Positions 15,653 to 25,412 of a DNA stretch of 49,661 nt are shown here, in pieces. Source of the stretch: Paracoccus beibuensis. Lineage in GTDB: Bacteria; Pseudomonadota; Alphaproteobacteria; Rhodobacterales; Rhodobacteraceae. Under the pieces are notes generated by a model, which had not been told where the DNA came from, did not search any database, and worked only from the letters and a program-made list of their open reading frames with translations. The DNA lies in contig NZ_JAOTBD010000026.1 of the NCBI RefSeq assembly GCF_026162625.1, positions 1 to 49,661 of the forward strand. Reading direction: 5' to 3'. Made by a program: the position numbers and the translations under genes. Numbering within the stretch: position 1 is the first letter of the stretch; each line of letters opens with the position of its first letter.

Positions 15653-17407
15653 TCAGACCAGAACCGCACCTTCCGATTCGATCACGCCCTGCGTCTCGGC
15701 CTCGCCCAGAAGCATCTCGTTATGCGGCTTGCCCGAGGGGATCATCGGAAAGCAGTTCTCGTGCTTCTCGACCAGCACGTCCAGGATGAAGGGACCGTCA
15801 TAGTCGATCATCTGCTGGATCGCCGCATCCAAGTCCTTCGGTTCGCGCACCTGGGCGCCGGCGCAACCAAACGCCTCGGCCAGCTTGACGAAATCGGGCA
15901 GGCTGTCCGACCAGGACTGGCTGTAGCGTTCGCCATGCAGCAGCTGCTGCCACTGGCGCACCATGCCAAGGCGTTCGTTGTTCAGGATGAACTGCTTGAC
16001 GGGCAGGCGGAACTGCACCGCTGTCCCCATCTCTTGCATGTTCATCAGCCAGCTGGCATCGCCAGCCACGTTGATCACCAGCGCGTCGGGATGCGCCATC
16101 TGCACGCCGATCGATGCCGGCAGGCCATAGCCCATCGTCCCCAGCCCGCCAGACGTCATCCAGCGGTTCGGGCCCTCGAAGCCAAGATACTGCGCGGCCC
16201 ACATCTGGTGCTGGCCGACCTCGGTCGTGACATACCGATCGTGGCCCTTGGTCAGCGCCTCCAGCCGCTGCAGCGCGTGCTGCGGCTTGATGATCATGTC
16301 GCTGTTGCGGAAGGCCAGGCAGTTGCGGGCGCGCCATTGTTCGATCTGGGCCCACCACGCCTGCAGGCCGGCCCTGTTCACCTTGCGGCCGCGCGACTTC
16401 CAGACCTTCAGCAGGTCTTCCAGCACGTGACCCACGTCGCCGACGATCGGCACGTCGACCCGCACGACCTTGTTGATCGAGGACTGGTCGATGTCGATAT
16501 GCGCCTTGACCGATCCGGGGCTGAAATCGGCGATGCGGCCGGTGATCCGGTCGTCGAAGCGCGCGCCGATGTTGATCATCAGGTCGCAGCCGTGCATCGC
16601 CAGGTTCGATTCATAGGTGCCGTGCATGCCCAGCATCCCCAGCCATCCCTTGCCAGAGGCCGGGTAGGCGCCAAGCCCCATCAGCGTCGAGGTGATCGGG
16701 AAGCCCGTCGCATCCGCCAGCTCTCGCAGCAGCTGGCTGGCGCCGCTGCCCGAGTTGATGACCCCGCCGCCGGTATAGAGGATCGGCCGCTCGGCCTGTT
16801 CCATCAGCTCGACCAGGCGGGTGATCGCGCCGATGTCGCCCTTCTTCGCGGGCTGATAGCTGCCCGTGTCCACCTGCTTGGGGCCGACATAGGTGCCGGT
16901 CGCGAACTGGACGTCCTTCGGGACGTCGATCAGCACCGGACCTGGCCGCCCCGAGGTGGCGACGTGAAACCCCTTGTGGATCGTCGCCGCCAGCTTGTCG
17001 GTGTCCTTCACCAGCCAGTTGTGCTTGGTGCAGGGCCGGGTGATGCCGACGGTATCAGCTTCCTGAAAGCCGTCGGTGCCGATCATGAAGGTCGGGACTT
17101 GGCCCGACAGGACGACCAGCGGGATGGAATCCAGCAGCGCGTCGGTCAGCCCGGTGACGGCATTGGTCGCGCCGGGGCCCGACGTCACCAGAACGACGCC
17201 CGGCTTGCCCGTGGCGCGGGCATAGCCCTCGGCCATGTGGACCGCGCCCTGTTCGTGGCGGACCAGGACGTGGGTGATGTCGTTCTGCTGAAAAATCTCG
17301 TCATAGATGGGTAGTACCGCCCCGCCCGGATAGCCGAATACGGTATCGACGCCCTGATCGCGCAGCGCTTCGACCACCATTCTCGCACCCGTCATCGTTC
17401 GGGACAT
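15653..17407 (-). CDS. ilvB: Acetolactate synthase large subunit
   Basis: A 584-residue thiamine-diphosphate enzyme that condenses two pyruvates to acetolactate, or pyruvate with 2-oxobutyrate to acetohydroxybutyrate. The N-terminal ThDP-binding region has [13 protein letters not shown] and the conserved Glu in [15 protein letters not shown]. The central domain is the FAD/NAD-like fold, and the C-terminal ThDP-Mg motif is [11 protein letters not shown] with [12 protein letters not shown]. Length and order are standard. First gene of the ilvB-ilvN operon, with a promoter-like sequence at 17469-17497. Confidence 0.96.
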   Translation of the reverse strand: MSRTMTGARMVVEALRDQGVDTVFGYPGGAVLPIYDEIFQQNDITHVLVRHEQGAVHMAEGYARATGKPGVVLVTSGPGATNAVTGLTDALLDSIPLVVLSGQVPTFMIGTDGFQEADTVGITRPCTKHNWLVKDTDKLAATIHKGFHVATSGRPGPVLIDVPKDVQFATGTYVGPKQVDTGSYQPAKKGDIGAITRLVELMEQAERPILYTGGGVINSGSGASQLLRELADATGFPITSTLMGLGAYPASGKGWLGMLGMHGTYESNLAMHGCDLMINIGARFDDRITGRIADFSPGSVKAHIDIDQSSINKVVRVDVPIVGDVGHVLEDLLKVWKSRGRKVNRAGLQAWWAQIEQWRARNCLAFRNSDMIIKPQHALQRLEALTKGHDRYVTTEVGQHQMWAAQYLGFEGPNRWMTSGGLGTMGYGLPASIGVQMAHPDALVINVAGDASWLMNMQEMGTAVQFRLPVKQFILNNERLGMVRQWQQLLHGERYSQSWSDSLPDFVKLAEAFGCAGAQVREPKDLDAAIQQMIDYDGPFILDVLVEKHENCFPMIPSGKPHNEMLLGEAETQGVIESEGAVLV

Positions 17408-17468
17408 CGTCTTGCTCCATCCATGCTGTTATGCGCCAAGTGCAAACATTCCGACCCGGCGTCGGCGC

Positions 17469-17497
17469 AAACTAGGGGCACCTCCGGGTATGGTCAA
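17469..17497 (-). promoter_or_regulatory. Predicted promoter of ilvB-ilvN
   Basis: On the minus strand TTGACC (17492-17497) and TAGTTT (17469-17474) are separated by exactly 17 bases, about 60 bases ahead of the ilvB start. It fits the sigma-70 pattern. No leader peptide with Leu/Val/Ile runs was found in the remaining gap. Confidence 0.45.
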
Positions 17498-17556
17498 TGG
17501 GGAATGGCGGGTAAAGTGACGCAGCCGAGGGGCAAATTGAAACTTTGTTTCGCGGC

Positions 17557-18396
17557 CTAGCGGTCAAACTGCGGTAAAGCGATCCGTGCCACCTGCTCGA
17601 CGATGGGATCGACCGACAGGGGATGCGCCTCGTTCGAATGGGCACCGGGATTGCCGATGTCCTGCCAGACGCCGCCCTTGTAGATTTCGAGCGCGTCGAA
17701 GCGCGCTTTGTAGTCCATCTTGCGGCTGCCCGGCACCCAATAGCCCAGGTAGACATAGGGCAGCCCTGCCGCCCGGGCGATCTCGATATGATCGAGGATG
17801 ATATAGGTCCCAAGACTGGCCGGCCGCAGGATCGGATCATAGAAGCTGTAGACGAGGCTGAGACCGTCATCGAGCACGTCCGTCAGGCAGACCGCCGCCA
17901 GGTGGTCGTCGCCCGCAATGATCTGCGACAGGTCGTCGCCGTTGCAGCGATACTCGATCACGCGGGTCTTCACCGGCGTCTCCTCGACCATGGCGGCGAA
18001 TTCGAAGATGTCCATGTCGGCCATTCCGCCATCAGCGTGGCGGCTGTCGAGGTAGCGGCGGAACAGTTCGAACTGCTCCTCGGTCGCCCAGGCACTGGTG
18101 GCCAGGCGGCGGATCGCCCCGTTGCGCGACTGAACGCGCCGCTGCGTGCGAGACGGCTTGAAGTCGGCCACGCGAATGCGGGCCGACATGCAGGCCACGC
18201 AGCTTTCGCAACTGGGACGATAAAGCACGTTCTGCGAGCGCCGGAACCCCTGCCGCGACAGCGCGTCGTTCAGGTCCGCCGCGTTGTCGCCCTGCAGCGC
18301 CGTGAACAGCTTGCGCTCGGCCCGGCCGTGCAGGTAAGGGCACGGCTGCGGCGCCGTCACATAAAATTGCGGCGCATGGGGCAGGGTGTGGCGCAT
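17557..18396 (-). CDS. bpt: Aspartate/glutamate leucyltransferase
   Basis: A 279-residue aminoacyl-tRNA-protein transferase of the Bpt/ATE type. It adds leucine to proteins with N-terminal Asp or Glu, marking them for ClpAP via the N-degron pathway. Signature stretches are [33 protein letters not shown] with conserved cysteines, SFYDP and [23 protein letters not shown] 18396 has a strong AGGGGGG Shine-Dalgarno; ATG 18417 would add seven residues. Divergent from glnE. Confidence 0.92.
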   Translation of the reverse strand: MRHTLPHAPQFYVTAPQPCPYLHGRAERKLFTALQGDNAADLNDALSRQGFRRSQNVLYRPSCESCVACMSARIRVADFKPSRTQRRVQSRNGAIRRLATSAWATEEQFELFRRYLDSRHADGGMADMDIFEFAAMVEETPVKTRVIEYRCNGDDLSQIIAGDDHLAAVCLTDVLDDGLSLVYSFYDPILRPASLGTYIILDHIEIARAAGLPYVYLGYWVPGSRKMDYKARFDALEIYKGGVWQDIGNPGAHSNEAHPLSVDPIVEQVARIALPQFDR

Positions 18397-18503
18397 CAGG
18401 CAGCCCCCCTGCGGCATCTGTTCAGATAAGGCCTGGTCATGCGCGCGCTGCGAGTTCCGTTTGCCGATCCATGGGATAACGCGGCAAGCCTAGCAACGAT
18501 TTC

Positions 18504-18534
18504 TTGACAGGCCAAGTCGGGAAACACCTAAGAT
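18504..18534 (+). promoter_or_regulatory. Possible glnE promoter
   Basis: A consensus TTGACA (18504-18509) is followed 19 bases later by TAAGAT (18529-18534), upstream of the glnE ATG at 18601. The spacing is longer than ideal, so the -10 assignment is uncertain. Confidence 0.35.
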
Positions 18535-18600
18535 ACCACGCGTCATCGGCCCCGGGTTGTGTGCGTTGACTGCCCGGCCGCGACGGCTAATGTGGCCGTT

Positions 18601-21432
18601 ATGGCCTTCGCGACCCGCATCACCCGCCTTCCGCGGCCCGTCGACCACGTCCGCGCCGCGGACGTGGCGGGGCTCTTTCCCGGCATTCCGGACCGGCTGC
18701 GCGACCTGATCGCGGGCGCCGCCGGCAGCAGCCCGTTCCTGGCCGGGCTGATCCGGCAAGAGGCGGATTGGCTGATCCCCGCGCTGGACCATGATGACGT
18801 GGTTGCGCGGGAAACCGCCGGTCTGGAGGATCTGGACGCGGACGCGCTGTCGGTCGCGCTGCGGCGGGCGAAGCGCCGGGTGGCAGCGCAGGCGGCGCTG
18901 GCCGACTTGGGCGGCGTCTGGTCGCTGGAGCAGGTCACCGGCGCGCTGTCAGATTTGGCCGACCGGGCGGTCGACCTTGCGCTGCGCGTTCATGTCGCGG
19001 CCGAGGCGCGGCGCGGCAAGCTGCCCCCGACGGCCGCCGACGCCGGCGGGATATTCGCGCTGGCGATGGGCAAGGGCGGCGCCAGAGAGCTGAATTACAG
19101 TTCGGACATCGACCTGATCGTGCTGTTCGATGAGACCGCCTATCCCGAAGACGCGCAGGCCGAGGCACGGGCCGCGCTGATCCGCGCCACCCGCCGGATG
19201 GCCGCCACACTCTCGGATGCGACCGACCACGGCTATGTCTTCCGCACCGACCTGCGCCTACGGCCGGATGCCGCGGTCACGCCGGTCTGCATCTCGACCG
19301 CCGCCGCGCTGGCCTATTACGAGGCCGAGGGCCGCACCTGGGAACGCGCGGCCTTCATCAAGGCCCGCGCCGCCGCCGGCAACATCCCGGCGGGCGAACG
19401 GTTCCTGCGGGAGCTGCGGCCCTTCGTCTGGCGCAAGCACCTGGACTTCGCGGCGATCCAGGACGCCCACGACATGCGGCTGCGGATCCGCGACCACAAG
19501 GGGCTGGGCGGACGGCTGGAGGTGCCGGGCCACAACCTCAAGCTGGGGCGGGGCGGCATCCGCGAGATCGAGTTCTTCACCCAGACGCGGCAGCTGATCG
19601 CGGGGGGGCGCGACCGCGACCTCCGGCTTCGGGACACTGTCGGAGGGCTGGCGGCGCTGGCTGAAAAGGGCTGGATCCCCGCCGACGTTGCGCAGGAGCT
19701 GACCGATCACTATCGCGAACACCGCGAGATCGAGCATCGCATCCAGATGGTGAACGACGCCCAGACCCACAGCCTGCCCAAAGAGGCCGAAGGTCTGGCA
19801 ACCGTCGCCGCCCTGATGGGCGAGGACGACGTGGACGCGTGGTGCACGCGGCTGAAGGACCGGCTGGCGCGCGTCCATGCCCTGACGGAACGCTTCTTCG
19901 CGCCTGACGAGCCTGCGACCGAACGTCCGCCGCTGAGCGAGGAATCGCGCGCCATCATCCAGCGGTGGCAAGGCTATCCCGCACTGAGGTCGGACCGGGC
20001 GCAGCAGATCTTTCGGCGGATCGAGGCGCCGCTTCTGGACCGCTTGTCCCGCGCCGGCCACCCGACAGAAGCGTTGATGCGGTTCGACAGCTTCCTGTCC
20101 GGCCTGCCGGCGGGCGTCCAGCTGTTCTCGCTGTTCGAGGCGAACCCGCAGCTGATCGACCTGATCGTCGACATCTGCGGGACAGCGCCCGGGCTTGCCG
20201 GCTATCTGGCGCAGCACCCGGCGGTCCTGGACGCGGTTCTGGGGGGCAGCTTCTTCGCCCCTTGGCCGGGCGAGGCGACATTGCGGGCGGATCTGCAGAC
20301 GGTGCTGCAGCGGGCGCTGTCGGCGCCGGGCGGCGGCTACGAACGCGCGCTCGACGCGGCGCGGCGATGGGCGCACGAATGGCAGTTCCGCATCGGCGTA
20401 CACCATCTGCGGGGGCTTCTTGGCGCCGACGAGGCCGCGTCGCAATACGCGGAGCTTGCCGGCGCCTGCGTGGCCGCGCTCTGCCCCGTCACGGCCGAGG
20501 ATTTTGCCCGGCGCCACGGGGCGCCGCCGGGTCGGGGCGCGGTCGTTTTGGGAATGGGGTCGCTTGGCGCCCGGGTCCTGAACGCCAGTTCCGACCTCGA
20601 CCTGATCGTCATCTACGACGCCGACGGGGCCGAGGCGTCGGACGGTCCCCGTCCCCTGTCGGCGCGGCCCTATTACGCGCGCCTGACCCAGGCCATGGTC
20701 ACCGCGCTGTCGGCACCCACGGCCGAAGGGCGGCTCTACGAGGTCGACATGCGGCTGCGCCCGTCGGGCCGCCAAGGGCCGGTCGCCACCTCGATCCAGA
20801 GCTTCGAGACCTACCAGATGACGGAAGCCTGGACGTGGGAGCATCTGGCCCTGACCCGCGCCCGGCCGGTGGCGCAGGTCGGTTTCGATGCCGCAGGACT
20901 GTCCGACCGGATCGAGGAGCTGCGGATGCAGGTCCTGGCGGCGCGGGGGCGGGACGACCGCGTGATGGCGGACCTTGCGGCCATGCGGGCGCGGCTGTTC
21001 TCGGCAAAGGGCCCCGACGGGCAGTGGGACGCCAAGCAGGGGCCGGGGCGGCTGCAGGACATCGACCTTCTGGCGCAGTCCTGCGCCCTGCGGGCTGCCG
21101 CGCCAGCGCGCACGACCGTCGCGCAACTGCGGGCAGGACACCGCGCAGGGCTGCTGGCGCCCGCCGAGGCGGACCGGTTGACCGTGATCTGGCGCAGCTT
21201 GTGGCGTCTGCATGCGTCGGCGCGGCTGCTGACCGACCGTCCGCTGGACATGGAGGAGATCGGGCAGGGCGGCCAGGCCTTCCTGCTGCGGGAAGCCGGC
21301 GCGTCCTCGCCGGAGGCGCTGGTCGAGGAATTGGCGGCCCTTGTGGCCGAGGCCGCCGCGATTATCGGGCCGAAGCTGCCTGCGGCCGAGGATCAGCCGG
21401 AGGCGAGCCGAAGCGGGTCCTCGGCCTCTTGA
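18601..21432 (+). CDS. glnE: Glutamine synthetase adenylyltransferase/deadenylylase
   Basis: A 943-residue bifunctional enzyme that switches glutamine synthetase off by adenylylation and on by deadenylylation, in response to PII and glutamine. Both nucleotidyltransferase domains are visible: AMGKGGARELNYSSDIDLIVLFD (adenylyl-removing half, about residue 157) and GMGSLGARVLNASSDLDLIVIYD (transferase half, about residue 651), each with the Asp-x-Asp pair. The second half has GSLGAR where GKLGGR is commoner. ATG 18601 is preferred over an in-frame GTG at 18559. Its 3' end overlaps the convergent glycosyltransferase by 40 bases. Confidence 0.95.
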   Translation: MAFATRITRLPRPVDHVRAADVAGLFPGIPDRLRDLIAGAAGSSPFLAGLIRQEADWLIPALDHDDVVARETAGLEDLDADALSVALRRAKRRVAAQAALADLGGVWSLEQVTGALSDLADRAVDLALRVHVAAEARRGKLPPTAADAGGIFALAMGKGGARELNYSSDIDLIVLFDETAYPEDAQAEARAALIRATRRMAATLSDATDHGYVFRTDLRLRPDAAVTPVCISTAAALAYYEAEGRTWERAAFIKARAAAGNIPAGERFLRELRPFVWRKHLDFAAIQDAHDMRLRIRDHKGLGGRLEVPGHNLKLGRGGIREIEFFTQTRQLIAGGRDRDLRLRDTVGGLAALAEKGWIPADVAQELTDHYREHREIEHRIQMVNDAQTHSLPKEAEGLATVAALMGEDDVDAWCTRLKDRLARVHALTERFFAPDEPATERPPLSEESRAIIQRWQGYPALRSDRAQQIFRRIEAPLLDRLSRAGHPTEALMRFDSFLSGLPAGVQLFSLFEANPQLIDLIVDICGTAPGLAGYLAQHPAVLDAVLGGSFFAPWPGEATLRADLQTVLQRALSAPGGGYERALDAARRWAHEWQFRIGVHHLRGLLGADEAASQYAELAGACVAALCPVTAEDFARRHGAPPGRGAVVLGMGSLGARVLNASSDLDLIVIYDADGAEASDGPRPLSARPYYARLTQAMVTALSAPTAEGRLYEVDMRLRPSGRQGPVATSIQSFETYQMTEAWTWEHLALTRARPVAQVGFDAAGLSDRIEELRMQVLAARGRDDRVMADLAAMRARLFSAKGPDGQWDAKQGPGRLQDIDLLAQSCALRAAAPARTTVAQLRAGHRAGLLAPAEADRLTVIWRSLWRLHASARLLTDRPLDMEEIGQGGQAFLLREAGASSPEALVEELAALVAEAAAIIGPKLPAAEDQPEASRSGSSAS

Positions 21433-23489
21433 CGGGGTGCGCCGGGGCTGGCCTGTTCGGCGGCTTCCTGCAGGTCGGCCGCGACCTCGGCCAGGTTCCT
21501 GCCGCCGATCCGGCCCAGCACCGGGATCGAGACCAACCCCTCCGGCAGGGTCGGCGCCTCTGGCGGCGTCTCGGCCTCTCCGAAGAGGCCGTGGGCGGTC
21601 TTGTCCCAATAGAAGGGGCGGGCGACGACCTCGTAGATGGCCTTCCAGCCGGCCAGGCACCCAAGCGGGAAATAGAAGTGCAGCGTCGGGACCCAGGGCA
21701 TCAGGTGCCGGTGCTTGTCGCGGCGCACGGCGTAGAGGCCGACCAGGATGTTCAGCACCTCTAACCCCACGAACAGCGTGAACAGCGTCGGCACCATCCA
21801 TGCCCCCACGAAACCGTCGAGCGGCGCGCGCAAAGGATGGGGGAGGCCGAAGGTCAGCAGCCAGAAGCTCCACAACACGGGGGCCAGCAGGTATTGCGAC
21901 AGGGTTCCCAGGAACTGCACCTGAAACCCCCAGAAGCGCCAGGCCCCCAGGTCCCGGTGCAGCGCAACCGGGTCGCGCATGTGGACGGCCCAGGTCATCG
22001 CATAGCCCTTAAGCCAGCGCGAACGCTGCTTGACCCAGGGAAGTGCGCGGCAGTTCGCCTCTTCCTCGGTCGTCGTGTCCAGAAGTTCGGTGCGGAAGCC
22101 GCGACGGGCCAGCCGGACACCCAGATCGGCATCCTCGGTCACGTTCCAGGCGTCCCACGCGCCGATCCGTTCGAGGATATCGCGCCGAAAGAACAGCGTC
22201 GTTCCGCCAAGCGGCACGACCAGCCCCAGCCGCGCCACGCCAGGCAGCAGAACCCGGAACCATGCGGCGTATTCGACGGTGAAGCACCGGGCCAGCCAGT
22301 TCGTCCGCGGGTTGTAGTAATCCAGCACCCCCTGCAGGCATGCCACGTCCGCCGGGGCATGGGCAAAGCGGCGGGCGACCTTGTGCAGCTGGTCGGGGTC
22401 GGGGCGATCCTCGGCATCCCAAATGCCGACGATGTCGCCCCGGCAGAAGTTCAGGGCATAGTTCAAGGCGCGCGGCTTGGTCCTGATCGGCCCGTCGGGC
22501 ACGCGGACCACGCGGATCCAGTGCGGCAGGCGCACGCCCGTCAACGCGGCTTCGGTCACGTTGTCGCTGGCCTCGATCACCAGCAGGATGTCGGTCAGCT
22601 CTCGCGGATAGTCGAGGCGCGACAGGCGCGCCACCAGCTTGCCCGCCACGTCGCTTTCGTGAAAGAGCGGCACCATCACCGAGATGATCGGCAGAGGGTC
22701 GTCGTCGGCAGGTTCCTCCGGCGCGGGAAGGTCACGATCGCTCTCGGCCCGACAGGCCGCGACGAACGAGGCCAGCTTCAGCAGCGCCTGAGATACAAGG
22801 GTCAGCACCGCCCAGCCCGTCAGGATGCTCACGAAGACCGCCGGCGCAAGCACCAGCCCAAGCACAAGGGCGGTCATCAGCAGGACCAGGATCGTCCCGC
22901 TGCGCTGCTGGTTCTGCGTGCGACAGCTCTCAGCGGCCGGGACGCGCGTTTCGGCCTGCCGGACAAGTCGGGTGCGGCGGTGGGCCAGGACGCCGGACTG
23001 GGCCTGATCCTCGCTGCACAGCAACATGCGGACATGGCCGAAGTCCTGCGGCAGTCGGTTCAGGCGACTGGCGAATTCCTCGGGTCGCGCGGTCGCGATC
23101 CACGTGACGCCGCCGATCCGCCGCCATGGAAGGATGCCATGGGTCAGGCAAAAGCCCGCGCCGGCCGCGTCGATCAGGCGCGGATCGGGCGGCGTCACGT
23201 CGGGATCGATCGCCGTTGTCCGCCACTGCCGCGCCAGCCCCTTGGCCAGCGCCACGGGCGTGACCACCCCCTGGGCCAGCAGCACCTTGGCCAGCGACAG
23301 GTTCCGTCGCTGCCCGATAAGAGTCGCCTTCAAAAGGTCTCCCGGATCAAGCGTCCCATCCTCGAGCAGGATCTGCCCGAGCGGCAGCGACGCCTTGGTT
23401 CCAAGCGTCGGCCCCCGCAGGATGACGCCATCATCGGCCTGCAGGTCGGACAGGTTCGCTGGCCGAGGCAGCGACAGGGGCAGGGCCAT
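21393..23489 (-). CDS. GT2 membrane glycosyltransferase with MshEN-like N-terminal domain
   Basis: A 698-residue protein. Residues 35-90 hold two tandem 24-residue motifs (LGQILLEDGTLDPGDLLKATL and LAKVLLAQGVVTPVALAKGLA), the MshEN/GspE-N pattern that binds c-di-GMP in some ATPases. Two transmembrane helices follow near 205-245. The processive GT2 domain has DAEDRPD, TEDADLGVR and QRSRWLKGY, then four or more C-terminal helices. It probably makes or exports a beta-linked polysaccharide. The substrate is unknown. The start has AAGGGA at spacing seven. It lies 69 bases downstream of carA. Confidence 0.87.
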   Translation of the reverse strand: MALPLSLPRPANLSDLQADDGVILRGPTLGTKASLPLGQILLEDGTLDPGDLLKATLIGQRRNLSLAKVLLAQGVVTPVALAKGLARQWRTTAIDPDVTPPDPRLIDAAGAGFCLTHGILPWRRIGGVTWIATARPEEFASRLNRLPQDFGHVRMLLCSEDQAQSGVLAHRRTRLVRQAETRVPAAESCRTQNQQRSGTILVLLMTALVLGLVLAPAVFVSILTGWAVLTLVSQALLKLASFVAACRAESDRDLPAPEEPADDDPLPIISVMVPLFHESDVAGKLVARLSRLDYPRELTDILLVIEASDNVTEAALTGVRLPHWIRVVRVPDGPIRTKPRALNYALNFCRGDIVGIWDAEDRPDPDQLHKVARRFAHAPADVACLQGVLDYYNPRTNWLARCFTVEYAAWFRVLLPGVARLGLVVPLGGTTLFFRRDILERIGAWDAWNVTEDADLGVRLARRGFRTELLDTTTEEEANCRALPWVKQRSRWLKGYAMTWAVHMRDPVALHRDLGAWRFWGFQVQFLGTLSQYLLAPVLWSFWLLTFGLPHPLRAPLDGFVGAWMVPTLFTLFVGLEVLNILVGLYAVRRDKHRHLMPWVPTLHFYFPLGCLAGWKAIYEVVARPFYWDKTAHGLFGEAETPPEAPTLPEGLVSIPVLGRIGGRNLAEVAADLQEAAEQASPGAPRQEAEDPLRLASG

Positions 23490-23558
23490 GGGCGATTCCC
23501 TTCTGGATCGCCCTTTCCTGACATGCTGTTCTTAACAACAGGTTAAAGCTGCAGCGCC

Positions 23559-24707
23559 TCAGCCCCGGCGCGCCTGCATCGAGTCCGCGAACCGCTTGAA
23601 GAGGTAAAGGCTGTCCTGCGGGCCAGGTGCTGCCTCGGGATGATACTGGACCGAGAAGACCGGCCTATCTTGCATGCGCAGCCCGCAATTGCTGCCGTCG
23701 AACAGGCTGACATGCGTCTCGATCACGCCCTGCGGCAGCGACTGCGTGTCGACCGCGAAGCCGTGGTTCATCGAGGTGATCTCGACCTTGCCGGTTTCGA
23801 CGTCGCGTACCGGGTGGTTGGCGCCGTGGTGGCCGTGGCCCATCTTGACGGTTTTCGCACCAAGCGCCAGCGCCAGCATCTGGTGGCCGAGGCAGATCCC
23901 GAAGATCGGCATGTCCTTTTCCAGCAGGCCCTGGATCATAGGCACGGCATAGGCGCCGGTCGCCGCCGGGTCGCCGGGGCCGTTCGACAGGAACACGCCT
24001 TCGGGATTATGGGCCAGAACCTCCTCGGCCGTGGCGGTTGCCGGAAGGACGGTCACATCGGCGCCATAGGCCACCAGCGACCGCAGGATGTTGCGCTTGG
24101 CGCCGTAGTCCAGCGCCACGACCTTGAAGGGCTTGTCACTGGCGACCGGGCCGAAGCCCTTGCCCCATTCCCAGGTGCCCTGATCCCAGCGATAGCTTTG
24201 CGCGCAGCTGACATCCTTGGCCAGGTCCAGCCCGACGAGTCCCTGCCAGTCGCGGGCGCGGGCGACCATCGCCTCGATGTCGAATTTGCCGTCGGGATCA
24301 TGGGCCAGCACCACGTGCGGCGCGCCCTGCTGGCGGATCGCCCGCGTCAGGCGGCGGGTGTCAACGCCGCCGATGCCGATCCGGCCCCGGCGAGACATCC
24401 AGTCGGTCAGTTCCGATGCGGCGCGCCAGTTCGACGGCTCGGTCGGGTCCCACCTGACGACGATGCCGCTGGCCACGGGGTCCTGCGCCTCGTCATCCTC
24501 CGGCGTGACGCCAGTGTTGCCGATATGGGGGAAGGTGAAGGTCACGACCTGGCTGGCATAGGAGGGATCGGTCATGATCTCCTGGTAGCCGGTCATCGCC
24601 GTGTTGAAGACCAGTTCGGCCACGACTTCTCCGGGTGCGCCGAAGCCCTGGCCGTAGAAGACGGTTCCGTCGGCAAGCGCTAGGCAGGCGGTCGGTTTTG
24701 CGGCCAT
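23559..24707 (-). CDS. carA: Carbamoyl phosphate synthase small subunit
   Basis: A 382-residue glutamine amidotransferase subunit that supplies ammonia to CarB for carbamoyl phosphate (arginine and pyrimidines). The N-terminal CPSase domain has NTAMTGYQEIMTDPSY and the class I GATase domain has the nucleophile motif FGICLGHQ and the His-Glu pair in QYHPEAAPGP. Length is standard. carB is not adjacent. A well-formed promoter lies at 24737-24765. Confidence 0.97.
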   Translation of the reverse strand: MAAKPTACLALADGTVFYGQGFGAPGEVVAELVFNTAMTGYQEIMTDPSYASQVVTFTFPHIGNTGVTPEDDEAQDPVASGIVVRWDPTEPSNWRAASELTDWMSRRGRIGIGGVDTRRLTRAIRQQGAPHVVLAHDPDGKFDIEAMVARARDWQGLVGLDLAKDVSCAQSYRWDQGTWEWGKGFGPVASDKPFKVVALDYGAKRNILRSLVAYGADVTVLPATATAEEVLAHNPEGVFLSNGPGDPAATGAYAVPMIQGLLEKDMPIFGICLGHQMLALALGAKTVKMGHGHHGANHPVRDVETGKVEITSMNHGFAVDTQSLPQGVIETHVSLFDGSNCGLRMQDRPVFSVQYHPEAAPGPQDSLYLFKRFADSMQARRG

Positions 24708-24736
24708 GTCGGCACCTCTGGTCTGAAATCAGCCGG

Positions 24737-24765
24737 TGAATAGGGGCCACGCGCCCCAAGGTCAA
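24737..24765 (-). promoter_or_regulatory. Predicted carA promoter
   Basis: On the minus strand TTGACC (24760-24765), a 17-base spacer and TATTCA (24737-24742) sit 30 bases before the carA start, a close match to the sigma-70 pattern. Confidence 0.5.
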
Positions 24766-24798
24766 GTCGCTCCGACCGCCGCCGTCACGCACTGCCGC

Positions 24799-24827
24799 TT
24801 GATAAGCGGGGGCGGGGGAACTAGATC
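24799..24827 (+). promoter_or_regulatory. Predicted promoter of the YqeY gene
   Basis: TTGATA (24799-24804), a 17-base G-rich spacer and TAGATC (24822-24827) lie about 50 bases before the ATG. It is back to back with the carA promoter, giving a compact divergent control region. Confidence 0.45.
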
Positions 24828-24875
24828 GCAGTCTTTCCGGCGCATCCCCGCGCCCTCAGTCACGGAGACGGGATC

Positions 24876-25337
24876 ATGGAACTGCGCACCAGGCTGCAGG
24901 CGGCGACCAAGGAGGCCATGAAGGCCAAGGACAGCGCGCGGCTGTCGACGCTGCGCCTTATCGGCGCCGCCATCAAGGACCGGGAGATCGCGGCTCGCGG
25001 TGGCGAGGGCGACGAGACGCTGAACGAGGGCGACCTGGTGCTGATCCTGTCGCGCATGGTCAAGCAGCGCCAGGAATCCGCCAAGGCCTATGAAGAGGGC
25101 GGCCGGCTGGAGCTGGCGGCCAAGGAAGAGGACGAGATCCGGATCATCCAGGAGTTCCTGCCGCGCCAGATGACAGAGGCCGAGACCCGCGCCGCCATCG
25201 ACGCGGCCATCGCCGACATCGGTGCAGAGGGGATCCGCGACATGGGCCGCGTCATGGCGACGCTGAAGGACCGCCATGCCGGGCAGATGGACTTCGGTGC
25301 CGTGGGACCGGCCGTGAAGGCCCGCCTTCTGGCGTGA
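24876..25337 (+). CDS. yqeY: GatB/YqeY domain-containing protein
   Basis: A 153-residue helical protein with an N-terminal helical domain (LSTLRLIGAAIKDREI, LSRMVKQRQESAKAYEEGGR) and the C-terminal YqeY helical bundle (EFLPRQMTEAE, MGRVMATLKDRHAGQMDFGAVGPAVKARL). The C-terminal part resembles the tail of GatB that contacts tRNA in the amidotransferase complex. A role in tRNA binding is inferred from that resemblance. It stands alone, ended by a strong terminator. Confidence 0.92.
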   Translation: MELRTRLQAATKEAMKAKDSARLSTLRLIGAAIKDREIAARGGEGDETLNEGDLVLILSRMVKQRQESAKAYEEGGRLELAAKEEDEIRIIQEFLPRQMTEAETRAAIDAAIADIGAEGIRDMGRVMATLKDRHAGQMDFGAVGPAVKARLLA

Positions 25338-25358
25338 TTTTCGGGTCGTGACGATCAA

Positions 25359-25388
25359 GGGGCGGCAGTCGCGTCTGCCGCCCCTTTT
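25359..25388 (+). terminator. Rho-independent terminator after yqeY
   Basis: A perfect 10-bp stem GGGGCGGCAG/CTGCCGCCCC with a six-base loop (TCGCGT) is followed by TTTT, 21 bases after the yqeY stop. It may also slow transcription arriving from the DUF2244 gene on the other strand, though no U-tract is present in that direction. Confidence 0.9.
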
Positions 25389-25412
25389 CCTTCGATTGGG
25401 GCGCCATCCGGA

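Noticed and set aside
17408..17468. Branched-chain amino-acid attenuation leader before ilvB
   Set aside because: No short ORF with Leu, Val or Ile runs and no alternating hairpins ending in a U-tract were found.
19258..21873. Minus-strand ORF of 871 codons
   Set aside because: Antisense to glnE, which has both nucleotidyltransferase motifs; the translation is a low-complexity Arg/Pro/Gly shadow.
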